Position numbers and translations under genes: made by a program. From Apostichopus japonicus (taxonomy: Eukaryota; Echinodermata; Holothuroidea; Aspidochirotida; Stichopodidae): a DNA stretch of 64,000 bases. The notes below the pieces were generated by a model. That model made no database searches. It was not told the origin of the DNA and saw only the letters and a program-made list of their open reading frames with translations. Below are positions 34,101 through 46,336 of the stretch, one piece after another. The DNA lies in the NCBI RefSeq assembly GCF_037975245.1, contig NC_092583.1, positions 5,489,264 through 5,553,263 on the forward strand, given 5' to 3'. Every line of letters begins with the position of its first letter. Within the stretch, counting starts at the first letter, position 1.

Positions 34101-36633
34101 GACACTATTCCGCAAATCTCAAAAACCTCTGCAGGTGATTTTCGAATCAGTTTGATATATACAGACGATAAAGACACTGGCTGCTGACACAATTGACCAA
34201 TCATGGTTGCAACGAGAAGGCAATCAATGCAGTTGATAATCCCAATATTTCTATGATGATAGGCTAACTGCAAATGCATATATATCTTATCTTTAAATTT
34301 ATTCGAGATTGTCAAAATTCAATATCATAAAACTCCCACTGAAAAAACTTTTTCATAATCCACTGCATGTGTATTTATGTGATATAGGGGTTTTTGTTTG
34401 TAACATTTGATATGAACTGGAATCATAATGAACAGATTAGCATTTTTTTTATTTAAGTTTAGTCAGGCAGGAATGAAGAACTCTTCTTTTTCTTTTCATT
34501 TCATCTTTATATATTTTTGTCGTATCATTGTTATTAGACCATCTTCCTTATAGAATTAAATTTTTGTTTCCTTTTCTATTTCTTCTTTTCAACTGCAATC
34601 CTTAAGCAGTTGACGTTCATCAGTTAAAGTGACTGGACTTTGTAGTCTAACCCACCGACTATTAGATCAGTTCCATCAGATGTAACACTAAACTCAACGG
34701 GAAAAATAAGACATTTTATAGCCCTCAAATGACATATTAACAATGCATATACAAATGTGTCAAGAACAGATGGTGCTCAATGTCATCCAACGATGCTCTC
34801 TGTTGTTTATATCATATTACTAAGAACATTATGTTTTTGGCTGAATTATTAAAATTGATAGAAGAGTTGATTAACCTTCAACCTTTAGATATGCAATGAG
34901 GAAGTGACGTCATCATCAATGTTAGCCCTCAAATACCTATCCAGAGATTTAGCATATTTTAATGCTTAATATCTTGAAAACCGGAGTAGCTTTTATTGAA
35001 ACATTACCAGCACTCTCTTTTTCTTTTATTATCAAGACAAAACATTCTCCCTAAAGTTATCTTTCAAGGTCTTACAGACGATCCCTTCATATCATCTTAC
35101 AGTATCATGAATCTTCCCAACGAACAGTCAAGATGAATATACCCAGTGACGTCAGGGAACAGAATTGTCCGTTGCTTGAGACATCGACCCGATTAAAGCT
35201 GTCCGTAGTTAAAGCAGCCCTTTGAGTAAATGTTGATAGTTATTGCCCATGTTGCTTCTCCCTCGTATCCTCAAACCAGCCCACCTGCCCAACTCACTCC
35301 ACCCCATCCCCCTAAAAATATATTTTTTTTAGACTGCTCATAACGATTGCAAATATAGGAGAGGAATTATTGATGGTTGATGAATATTGCATCAACCTCC
35401 CAACACTATAGGTAATGTTCGGCCCCCTTGTGTAACCCATTCTGAACTTTACTCCGCAATTCCATAGGATATTACTATCGTATGGAAATTTGATGCGCAG
35501 GAGTTATCTACTATATATAAAATACCAAACACCCACACCATTTGCTTTTACTGCCTACGCTTTTGTCAGTTGTGTATTCACACGATGTTCTGATACGTCC
35601 TATAAAAACATGTTTACATAAGTACGTAGGGACTAAGTATATCAGCTGCTGATATACCATTTGCTAGTTTTTTATCAACTCGGTGAAAGTATTGGAACCA
35701 TGACCAGTTCCCCAGGGTGGATTAGTAATTATATCCATGTCGGATTCGGAAACCAGCAATTTGCTGAGCAGAAGAAGGGGCCAGAATGTCATTACTGTCA
35801 TTACATCCCAGAGGAAACAACCGACCAACAACAAACATATTTCCGTTAGTTCACATTTAAGACATTCTTTTTGCCTATACTGACTCGAATAGTTGTACAG
35901 AGAGAGGAGACTGTGAGGGGGGATGTATGAGGGGGGGGGAGATATTAGAGAACGTCTGCCAACCTCACCTCTCCCAACTGTGATTCAAAAACGTTTGGTA
36001 TGTCATTGAGATTCTTTTTAGCAAATAACTTGAAAATGACTCGACCTCCTTCATAGATGATCTATCTGTACCGCTTCGAAATGTACAGCCTGGTTAGTTT
36101 AGTAACGAAATTATGTCATTTATAAACCACGATATGAAACTAATTTTCTGATAATAAAAGTTTGTTTATTTACAAATATATCGGCTTTGGCAGAAAGTGA
36201 AACAGTCTGGTAAACTTTATATCAGATTGTTCAATCACACGGGATAATGTGAAAACTGCATTTTTTTGCTTCGAAGTCTAAACATCCTGACAGAAACACA
36301 TTGAAAAGTTACTGAAAAATACTGATAGTTACTGATAACAATTTTATGCGTGACGTCACTCAGGGAAACGTCGGGCAGATTGAAACGAGACGGTAATATT
36401 AACAAAGCTGTACTAATTCAAACAGTAAAAAAACTTTTAAATTCGTTATACACAAATGATTTGTGCGCATGAGCTTGAACCGACACATCAATCGGGGACT
36501 TGTGTTTGAACACACACATAGAAGGGGGGGGCAAGTGTTTTAATTGGGGGACATCTATGTGTCCTGTAATTGAGGTGTGTGTTCAAACAGTGTGTTTTGT
36601 GATATCTGATACACAGAACACACTAATATTGGT
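31161..36633. other. Intergenic, no gene seen
   Basis: 5.5 kb of AT-rich DNA. Noticed: GGCGTACGC-type MITE fragment at about 32404-32450 and a purine-rich patch at 32790-32840. No exon could be supported. Confidence 0.35.
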
Positions 36634-38210
36634 GTATAACATCAGAGCCGTATATAGAGAGAGTTTGGCCAACCATGTAACCGATTTGGATTGGTCGAGA
36701 GGGAAAACGCCCACACAGGGTGGTAAAATAGGTCCACTTGAAAACTTTTTAGCAGGCGACACGCATACTCACAGTGTATAGACTATCGTTTGTGTACACG
36801 AAAAAGTACGAAATTATGAAAGAAATGGTGCTGGGGATGCTGCAATCGGTCAGAACATGGATATTGTTGTTTGATTTTCCGACTGACCATAAAAGAAGGG
36901 GAATTTTTTGGAAGTAGAAAGAACAAGATGGATATCTAATGAAAAAAGTCTGTGTAGCCTAGGCCCATACTAGCCATATGCCCTAGTGTAATACGAGTAA
37001 TGTACAAGCAATGCGAGAATTTTACGTTCAGACTGGTTTCTGTAATTACATGCATGGCTATTCTCTCTCGATTTACGATCCACAAATTCGATTTCATTAT
37101 GCCAGCTCTTCTAATCATAGGCATGGCAGTTTCAGTCGCACATATAGTTATCCTAATTCCTAGTTATTGTATGCCTAGGCTATGCCTAGCCTAAAAAGTA
37201 TCACTTTTAGTTTAATGTAAAAGGGTGGGCTAGCCTCTAGGCATCACGTAAAGCCCTAATCCTTAGTTAAGCCCGAAGCATAAGTTAAGCCTGGGCTTAG
37301 TTAGACCAGGACCATTCTTGCTATTACTACAACTGTGATAGCACATTACATAATATGGCACAGTGTAAGGCCCAATTAAACTAGGTCTATGGAAAACAAA
37401 GTAGCCTAGGCCTAAACTAGTTAGGCTAGGTCTATACTCATTGGCAACTTGTGGGTTGTGTACACATACAGGCCTAATTATATAGACCCTTTTAGTATGC
37501 CATAAACAAGTGCCCAAATGGTTAAATGATCTTGGTTTGTGTTAATTGTCAGCATTGGCCTAGCCTTTTTAGGCTAACATGAATTCAGCCTAATTTTTTC
37601 TTCTTCAAAAGTATAGCCTAGGCCTTGGTTTAATTTGGATGCAGTCAACTATCATTTATCAAAGTTGCATCAGTACCTCCTTATTCCCTTAATTGACACC
37701 CACATTGATGATTGAAGTTAAAAAAAATCTTTTTAAATTATCTTTAGACAGTAAATTTTAACTCCCTGAATTTCAGGACTTTTTTTACAAATCAAAGGTG
37801 ACATGTGCTCTGAAGAAAAACTCCTAACATAAAAAGCCACAGTTAGCAGACTGTGATAAAGACAAACCTGGTGAGTGACTACTAGACTGAAATCCAGTTC
37901 CTGCAACCACAGCAATAAAGTCTTTGTTTTAATCAATGCACTTGTGTGTTTGAAACTTTCAAATGGACACTCAATGGCAGTTGGTTAAGATATAAGGTTT
38001 TACCTTCATCATGGAGAGTTGAAGGGAATCTGCCTCATCATCTGAATAATGGACTCAAGGATAGCAACAAATCATGATTGGATAATGATTTTGAGCAAGT
38101 AAATATCTGGCAATTTGAAAGTTTGTATTATTTTTTTACATATTATTTAAGCTGTTTAGCTCACACACAAGCAAATGATCAAGTGACAACAACCGATGCA
38201 GTATATTTAA

Positions 38211-38565
38211 AGGTATTGAAGACTTGCCCTAAACCGCATGCCGCGCTCTGAAAAAGTTTACTTTCCGTTGCTTGCAAGTGAAGTTTTTTTTGTGTCGCTA
38301 CAAAATGCAGACGGTAATGAAACCTGATACCTTGTTATCTTTTATCTAGACCTGAGATGTCCACGCTGCTATGTGCACTGTGTTGTGGGTATTGACCGTG
38401 ATGTTTGTATTGACTGTACACTAATGTCTATTTACAGATGGTAGCAAGCTGTGTGTGTATTTTCTGGGATCAATGGTGGTGTCTAACACTTCTGTTACAC
38501 CGCATTCGAAACTAGGTCAGATAACGGGCATGAGACGTTTCTTTGTGCGGGAGTCTCCACACCCT
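38211..38565. mobile_element. TTAA-flanked MITE inside copy A
   Basis: Starts AGGTATTGAAGACTTGC, ends GAGTCTCCACACCCT, with TTAA on both sides (38207-38210, 38566-38569). TTAA targets are used by piggyBac and Kolobok-type elements. A relative of its right end is found inverted at 56746-56835. Confidence 0.72.
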
Positions 38566-40059
38566 TTAAGGAGAAGAATTTATATCCCATTAATAGAGAA
38601 AGAATTACGTTTCAATTGGTAGCATGCAACTTTAAATTTTGCAAACATTAGATACAATCAAACAATAACAAGGTTCATTTACAAGGTAATCTACTGCCCT
38701 TTATTTCACATTAGTCTGTCACAACAGAAGGTCACAGCTTTCAATAATTATTCAAACAAATTCCCTTGATGGGTGCTTCGTTAGATTCCTGCAATTTTCA
38801 AGTTTATCAATGTAATAAGTTCTGAATGTGGCAATGTGGAGAAGCTTTGGGATAATCTGTGGATAAGACTGCCAGACTATCAACAAGATTCCACATCCAT
38901 GCAACTCCAACTGCTTCCTTCACCTCCTTGCAGATGTACCACATGTCCAAAAAAAAGTCAGCATTGGTTAATGTAATTAAAATCTGGCTTCCTCCTGAGC
39001 TGGCAAACACACATGAATTGTCAAGTACAGAGGTCAGTGTGAAACCACTGAAAGATCTTCTCAGCTTTCAAGAAAACAAAGACTTGAAGCCAAATTGACA
39101 GAGGCCACACTGTTACCATTCCACTCTCATAAGATGAAGGTATCACACACACTTCATTTTGCTTCTGCGATGCAGTGCCTGGTAGACTGTGAGGGTCACC
39201 CAATGGATGTTTTAACAACTGCCTGGTTTATAGAGCTCTGCAACAGATAATTCATCCTAATGTCTAGTCGTCATCCTGTCATGGCCTTGAGCAAGTTGAA
39301 CCCACTTCAACACAAAGCAGCTATTGAATTCTTGTCTAGGTACTGTCAAATCCACATCACCATCATTGTTGGTTCCAGCTACGCTGACCATGATAAAAGA
39401 GTACAATGAGGGTTTTTTAATTCACCCAACAGAGCTTGCATTCCAGTACCTTTGGGCAGCTGAAAAGATATTCAGAAATTGTTATATATGAGTGTGTTTG
39501 TATGCATGCATATGTGTGATTTTCTTGCTTTACAGAACAGCTCCATTTTGATAAGCTATGTAACGTGGAAACCTGCCAATCATATGTTTGAAATAAGACA
39601 TTCTTAAATGGAAAGCTTAACGACTTCTTGCCTTTTTATACATCACTGTTCAGGTAAGGCCAGTAAGGGCAGTATGAAGAATAAGTAACAATTAATAATT
39701 ATCATTATGGCCATTTGCTGTCTGCATAATAACAAACTGAATGATGTCATCAGCCCTGTGCTCAGTTGACAACACTGACAAGTAGGCACACGATGTCAGT
39801 GTGATCCATGAAACCTTATTAAGGACATGACCTTATAGTATATATGTTAATGGAAAATACATAAGCTACAACATACACCAGTCTTCAGTTGTTGCAGGTT
39901 TTTTTTTTTCTCGACAGACCCATTCAATCTGTTGCACCTACTATAGCCTAGTAATACATTCCTGAGAAATTAACATCACAATATCAGTCTTAGGTTTGCC
40001 CACAGACTCCCAACTATTGCTAACTCCTACACTCAAGTATAGTTTAGTTTAGTAGAAAA

Positions 40060-40370
40060 AAAGACCAGGAGAGACATTCAAGTCCCCATTAAGGACCCTA
40101 AGGCTATATGAGAGGAATAAAACCGAGGCCATCAAATGTCATACCCAATTACAATGCTTAATGTACTCATCCAAAGTATTCTTAAACCCATTCACACTAC
40201 TTGCAATTCAACCTTCTCAGGCAAACCATTCCATCCATTCACAACCCTTGTATAAGTTGTATTAGACTTTAGAGAAAAAGTTATGCCGAATATTAATCCT
40301 ACTATGTAACTTCTGGAGTTTAATACAATGACCTCTGGTACAACTACTTTTTGGCAAACCTGAATAGATC
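40060..40370 (-). mobile_element. LINE RT C-terminal scrap, antisense, in copy A
   Basis: On the - strand, about 40250-40164 reads RVVNGWNGLPEKVELQVV, then an interrupted LRILW, the conserved tail R-V-V-N-x-W-N-x-L-P found at the end of CR1/L2/jockey-type reverse transcriptases. It contains a stop codon and is a relic. Confidence 0.6.
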
Positions 40371-42436
40371 AGTGAAGCATAAATTGTCATTTTATGTGTA
40401 GGCCTACTTAATTTAATTGAAGGATCTATTAATGTAGGCCTGATGCTATAGTTGTGCGTCTGTAATCTAGCCTAGCCAGGACTGTGATGTGTGCTTTTCG
40501 TTTGTATGACTAAAGTAGGACTAGTAGTATGAGGCGTAAAATAAAACAAGTGTAATGACAGGTTTTCAGCTAGTTTTCTATGCATTTCAGGTGTGAAGAT
40601 AAGCGTAAATGTCATTAACTAACGCATACTCTAATTCATTACCTGATATCCATTTTGTTCCTCGTATGCCTGTCAAAATCTGACATTCTGAGTCGCTTTG
40701 TTTGTTCGCAACGAGCACAGTGTGCAAAGCTGCTATATATTGTGTGTGGTGTTTTTCGTGTTTCGCGCAACTGGTAACGACAACTGGACCTATTTTGATG
40801 CCCATGGTTTGCGTGTGACGTCACAAATCGCCAGTTGGCCAAACTCTCTCTATATACGGCTCTGTATAACATCAGAGCCGTATATAGAGAGAGTTTGGCC
40901 AACCATGTAACCGATTTGGATTGGTCGAGAGGGAAAACGCCCATACAGGGTGGTAAAATAGGTCCACTTGAAAACTTTATAGCAGACGACACGCATACTC
41001 ACAGTGTATAGACTATCGTTTGTGTACACGAAAAAAGTACGAAATTATGAAAGAAATGGTGCTGGGGATGCTGCAATCGGTCAGAACATGGATATTGTTG
41101 TTTGATTATCCGACTGACCATAAAAGAAGAGGAATTTTTTGTAAGTAGAAAGAACAAGATAGAGATCTAATGAAAAAAAGTCTGTGTAGCCTAGGCCCAG
41201 GCTAGCCATAGGCCTAGTGTAATACGAGTAATGTACAAGCAATGCGAGAATTTTACGTTCAGACTGGTTTCTGTAATTACATGCATGGGTATTCTCTCTC
41301 GTTTTACGATCCACAAATTCGATTTAATTATGCCAGCTCTCCTAATCATAGGCATGGCAGTTTCAGTCGCACATATAGTTATCCTAATTCCTAGTTATTG
41401 TATGCCTAGGCTATGCCTAGCCTAAAAAAGTATCACTTTTAGTTTAATGTAAAAGGGTGGGCTAGCCTCTAGGCATCACGTAAAGCCCTAATCCTTAGTT
41501 AAGCCCGAAGCATAAGTTAAGCCTGGGCTTAGTTAGACCTGGACCATTCCTTCTATCACTACAACTGTTATAGCACAGTACATAATATGGCACAGTATAA
41601 GGCCCAATTAAACTAGGTCTGAGGAAAACAAAGTAGCCTAGCCCTAACTAGTTAGGCTAGGTCTATACTCATTGGCAACTTGTGGGTTGTGTACACATAC
41701 AGGCCTAATTATATAGACCCTTTTTAGTATGCCATAAACAAGTGCCCAAATGGTTAAATGATCTTTGGTTTGTGTTAATTGTCAGCATTGGCCTAGCCTT
41801 TTTAGGCTAACATGAATTCAGCCTAATTTTTCAAAAGTATAGCCTAGGCCTTGTTTTAATTTGGATGCAGTCAACTATCATTTATCAAAGTTATATCAGT
41901 ACCTCCTTATTCCCTTAATTGACACCCACATTGATGATTGAAGTTAAAAAAAATCTTTTTAAATTATCTTTAGACAGTAAATTTTAACTCCCTGAATTTC
42001 AGGACTTTTTTTACAAATCAAAGGTGACATGTGCTCTGAAGAAAAACTCCTAACATAAAAAGCCACAGTTAGCAGACTGTGATAATGACAAACCTGGTGA
42101 GTGACTACTAGACTGAAATCCAGTTCCTGCAACCACAGCAATAAAGTCTTTGTTTTAATCAATGCACTTGTGTGTTTGAAACTTTCAAATGGACACTCAA
42201 TGGCAGTTGGTTAAGATATAAGGTTTTACCTTCATCATGGAGAGTTGAAGGGAATCTGCCTCATCATCTGAATAATGGACTCAAGGATAGCAACAAATCA
42301 TGATTGGATAATGAGTTTGAGCAAGTAAATATCTGGCAATTTGAAAGTTTGTATTATTTTTTTACATATTATTTAAGCTGTTTAGCTCACACACAAGCAA
42401 ATGATCAAGTGACAACAACCGATGCAGTATATTTAA

Positions 42437-42791
42437 AGGTATTGAAGACTTGCCCTAAACCGCATGCCGCGCTCTGAAAAAGTTTACTTTCCGTTGCTTG
42501 CAAGTGAAGTTTTTTTTGTGTCGCTACAAAATGCAGACAGTAATGAAACCTGATACCTTGTTATCTTTTATCTAGACCTGAGATGTCCACGCTGCTATGT
42601 GCACTGTGTTGTGGGTATTGACTGTGATGTTTGTATTGACTGTACACTAATGTCTATTTACAGATGGTAGCAAGCTGTATGTGTATTTTCTGGGATCAAT
42701 GGTGGTGTCTAACACTTCTGTTACACCGCATTCGAAACTAGGTCAGATAACCGGCATGAGACGTTTCTTTGTGCGGGGGTCTCCACACCCT
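42437..42791. mobile_element. TTAA-flanked MITE inside copy B
   Basis: Counterpart of 38211-38565 at the same relative position, with TTAA on both sides, so it inserted before the two 4.2-kb copies separated. Confidence 0.72.
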
Positions 42792-44299
42792 TTAAAGAGA
42801 AGTATTTATATCCCATTAATAGAGAAAGAATTATGTTTCAATTGGTAGCATGCAACTTAAAATTTTGCAAACATTAGATACAATCAAACAATAACAAGGT
42901 TCATTTACAAGGTAATCTACTGCCCTTTATTTCACATTAGTCTGTCACATCAGAAGGTCACAGCTTTCAATAATTATACAAACAAATTCCCTTGATGGGT
43001 GCTTCGTTAGATTCCTGCAATTTTCAAGTTTATCAATGTAATAAGTTCTGAATGTGGCAATGTGGAGAAGCTTTGGGATAATCTGTGGATAAGACTGCCA
43101 GACTATCAACAAGATTCCACATCCATGCAACTCCAACTGCTTCCTTCACCTCCTTGAAGATGTACCACATGTCCAAAAAAAAGTCAGCATTGGTTAATGT
43201 AATTAAAATCTGGCTTCCTCCTGAGCTGGCAAATACACATGAATTGTCAAGTACAGAGGTCAGTGTGAAACCACTGAAAGATCTTCTCAGCTTTCAAGAA
43301 AACAAAGACTTGAAGCCAAATTGACAGAGGCCACACTGATACCATTCCACTCTCTTAAGATGAAGGTATCACACACACTTCATTTTGCTTCTGCGATGCA
43401 GTGCCTGGTAGACTGTGAGGGTCACCCAATGGATGTTTTAACAACTGCCTGGTTTATAGAGCTCTGCAACAGATAATTCATCCTAATGTCTAGTCGTCAT
43501 CCTGTCATGGCCTTGAGCAAGTTGAACCCACTTCAACACAAAGCAGCTATTGAATTCTTGTCTAGGTACTGTCAAATCCACATCACCATCATTGCTGGTT
43601 CCAGCTACGCTAACCATGATAAAAGAGTACAATGAGGGTTTTTTAATTCACCCAACAGAGCTTGCATTCCAGTACCTTTGGGCAGCTGAAAAGATATTCA
43701 GAAATTGTTATATATGAGTGTGTTTGTATGCATGCATATGTGTGATTTTCTTGCTTTACAGAACAGCTCCATTTTGATAAGCTATGTAACGTGGAAACCT
43801 GCCAATCATATGTTTGAAATAGGACAGGCTGAAACGATTCTTAAATGAAAAGCTTAACGACTTCTTGCATTTTTATACATCACTGTTCAGGTAAGGCCAG
43901 TAAGGGCAGTATGAAGAATAAGTAACAATTAATAATTATCATTATGGCCATTTGCTGTCTGCATAATAACAAACTGAATGATGTCATCAGCCCTGTGCTC
44001 AGTTGACAACACTGACAAGTAGGCATACTATGTCAGTGTGATCCATGAAACCTTATTAAGGACATGACCGTATAGTATATATGTTAATGGAAAATACATA
44101 AGCTACAACATACACCAGTATTCAGTTGTTGCAGGGTTTTTTTTTCTCGACAGACCCATTCAATCTGTTGCACCTACTATAGCCTAGTACTACATTCCTG
44201 AGAAATTAACACCACAATATCAGTCTTAGGTTTGCCCACAGACTCCCAACTATTGCTAACTCCTACACTCAAGTATATAGTTTAGTTTAGTAGAAAAAA

Positions 44300-44600
44300 A
44301 GACCAGGAGAGACATTCAAGTCCCCATTAAGGACCCTAAGGCTATATGAGAGGAATAAAACCGAGGACATCAAATGTCATACCCAATTACAATGCTTAAT
44401 GTACTCATCCAAAGTATTCTTAAACCCATTCACACTACTTGCAATTCAACCTTCTCAGGCAAACCATTCCATCCATTCACAACCCTTGTATAAGTTGTAT
44501 TAGACTTTAGAGAAAAAGTTATGCCGAATATTAATCCTACTATGTAACTTCTGGAGTTTAATACAATGACCTCTGGTACAACTACTTTTTGGCAAACATG
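44300..44600 (-). mobile_element. LINE RT C-terminal scrap, antisense, in copy B
   Basis: Counterpart of 40060-40370, with the same R-V-V-N-x-W-N-x-L-P tail on the - strand. Confidence 0.6.
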
Positions 44601-45110
44601 AAAAGATCAGTGAAGAATAAATTGTCATTTTATGTGTAGGCCTACTTATTTAATTGAAAGATCTATTAATGTAGGCCTGATGCTATAGTTGTGCGTCTGT
44701 AATCTAGCCTAGCCAGGACTGTGATGTATGCTTTTCGTTTGTATGACTAAAGTAGGACTAATAGTATGAGGCATAAAATAAAACAAGTGTAATGACAGGT
44801 TTTCAGCTAGTTTTCTATGCATTTCAGGTGTGAAGATAAACGTAAATGTCATTAACTAACGCATACTCTAATTCATTACCTGATATCCATTTTGTTCCTC
44901 GTATGCCTGTCAAAATCTGACATTCTGAGTCGCTTCGTTTGTTCGCAACGAGCACAGTGTGCAAAGCTGCTATATATTGTGTGTGGTGTTTTTCGTGTTT
45001 CGCGCAACTGGTAACGACAACTGGACCTATTTTGATGCCCATGGTTTGCGTGTGACGTCACAAATCGCCAGTTGGCCAAACTCTCTCTATATACGGCTCT
45101 GTATAACATT

Positions 45111-45946
45111 ATAGAATAGCGCCCTCCTAGTAGGTTGCAGTTGAGGGTGTGTATTCAGATTACTGGTAATTTGTACAGTTTTTTGGGGGTTGACAAAGGG
45201 TGCTTGCTGGTGACCAGGGGCGTGTCGACGCCGTGGCAGTCAAACTACAAAAATGGTCAGGTGAAGGTTTAGTTTTATTTGATCATCATTTTAGTATCTT
45301 TCACATTGCATGAAACTATGGTCATTGTGTATCCCGACTGCATGCACTGCAATCACTGCACTGTCCAATACAGGCTATGCTGGATATTGGGGATTGAACC
45401 TACCAGTCTAGCTATACGTCTTTTTATGTAATGTTCTGCACTGGATTAAGCCATCAAAAGCAACATTTCACCCACCATGAAGCCAAATGTGCTCCCACCA
45501 TTCTTGGTGATGACTTTCCCCATGATACCAAGAAGGGAGGAAGGAGCTCGTCAAAACCACTGCAGACTTCAGTGCCATGTCATATCCAGCATGAACTATA
45601 TTTCACTTTCCTAATCCCTACATGATCCACCCCATTTTAGAAACAGATTGGATGGGGCACCACTGAACTTTGTCAAGCATTTGGGACAAGGGAACATGGG
45701 GTGATTTAAGCACTCAGGTATCCTTCAAATGTATCATTAGACTAAGGTGTATGGGGCTTGAATTTGACATAACTAAATGAGCATATGATGAAACAATACT
45801 GGTATATGATTATATATTCCTACAAGGATATAATTGGTATTACCAGAGACTGACAGAAAGTTCCATTAAGAAATTACCTTGCTTTAAAGCTGGCGGGTAA
45901 GCGCAATACGATGTCAACCTTCAAAATGATCAAGGATTAAAACATT
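45111..45946. other. Intergenic, no feature seen
   Basis: Right flank of the tandem element. No gene or repeat supported. Confidence 0.35.
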
Positions 45947-45954
45947 GTTACATA

Positions 45955-46328
45955 CAAGGGCGTAGGAACCCGGGGGGCTGGGGGGGGCGCCAGCCCCCCC
46001 AGTGAAAAATGTGGAGGGGCGGAAGTATCATTCCGCCCCCCCACTTCGCAAGTCAGAAAACCCCTTTTTCATTTCCAAATGAGAAAAAAAATCTCATTTG
46101 GAGCACCAAATTGCATCTAAGGCCAGGTGAAAATACAAAATTAAGTTTACAAAATGGAGTGGGTGTTGAAGTGTGCTATATTGCACCAAATTGCATCTGA
46201 AGCCACCTGGAAATGCAAAAAAAATCCAAAGGGGAGGGGGACACCCCCTCCCCTTAGACCCCTCCCCCAGGCCGGCCATCAGTCTTCAGCCCCCCCCCCC
46301 CACTCAAAAGTACCTTCCTACGCCACTG
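45955..46328. mobile_element. hAT-type MITE with perfect 8-bp TSD
   Basis: Starts CAAGGGCGTAGGAACC, ends GTACCTTCCTACGCCACTG, flanked by GTTACATA (45947-45954, 46329-46336). Contains GCACCAAATTGCATCT twice (about 46104 and 46184) and the GGGGAGGGGGACACCCCCTC block. Confidence 0.9.
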
Positions 46329-46336
46329 GTTACATA

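Larger units (their letters stand above)
36644..40863. mobile_element. 4.2-kb TIR transposon, copy A of a tandem pair
   Basis: Left end AGAGCCGTATATAGAGAGAG, right end its exact reverse complement; the inverted repeat extends about 30 bp (to TTTGGCCAAC). Preceded by GTATAACATC (36634-36643) and followed by the same 10 bp (40864-40873). No intact transposase is seen; frames conserved with copy B are short. Interior holds AGGCCTAGGC-rich DNA (36955-37640), a TTAA MITE and an antisense LINE scrap. The TSD length suggests a Mutator-like class, but this is inference. Confidence 0.88.
40874..45100. mobile_element. 4.2-kb TIR transposon, copy B of a tandem pair
   Basis: Same ends, orientation and interior as copy A, about 97-98% identical by eye. 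Bounded by GTATAACATC (40864-40873) and GTATAACATT (45101-45110). Small indels distinguish it, such as an extra 11 bases near 43825. Confidence 0.88.

Noticed and set aside
38859-39098. 79-codon frame conserved between the two tandem copies (38859 and 43085)
   Set aside because: Conservation follows from the recent duplication itself; no domain recognised and the opposite strand is equally open.
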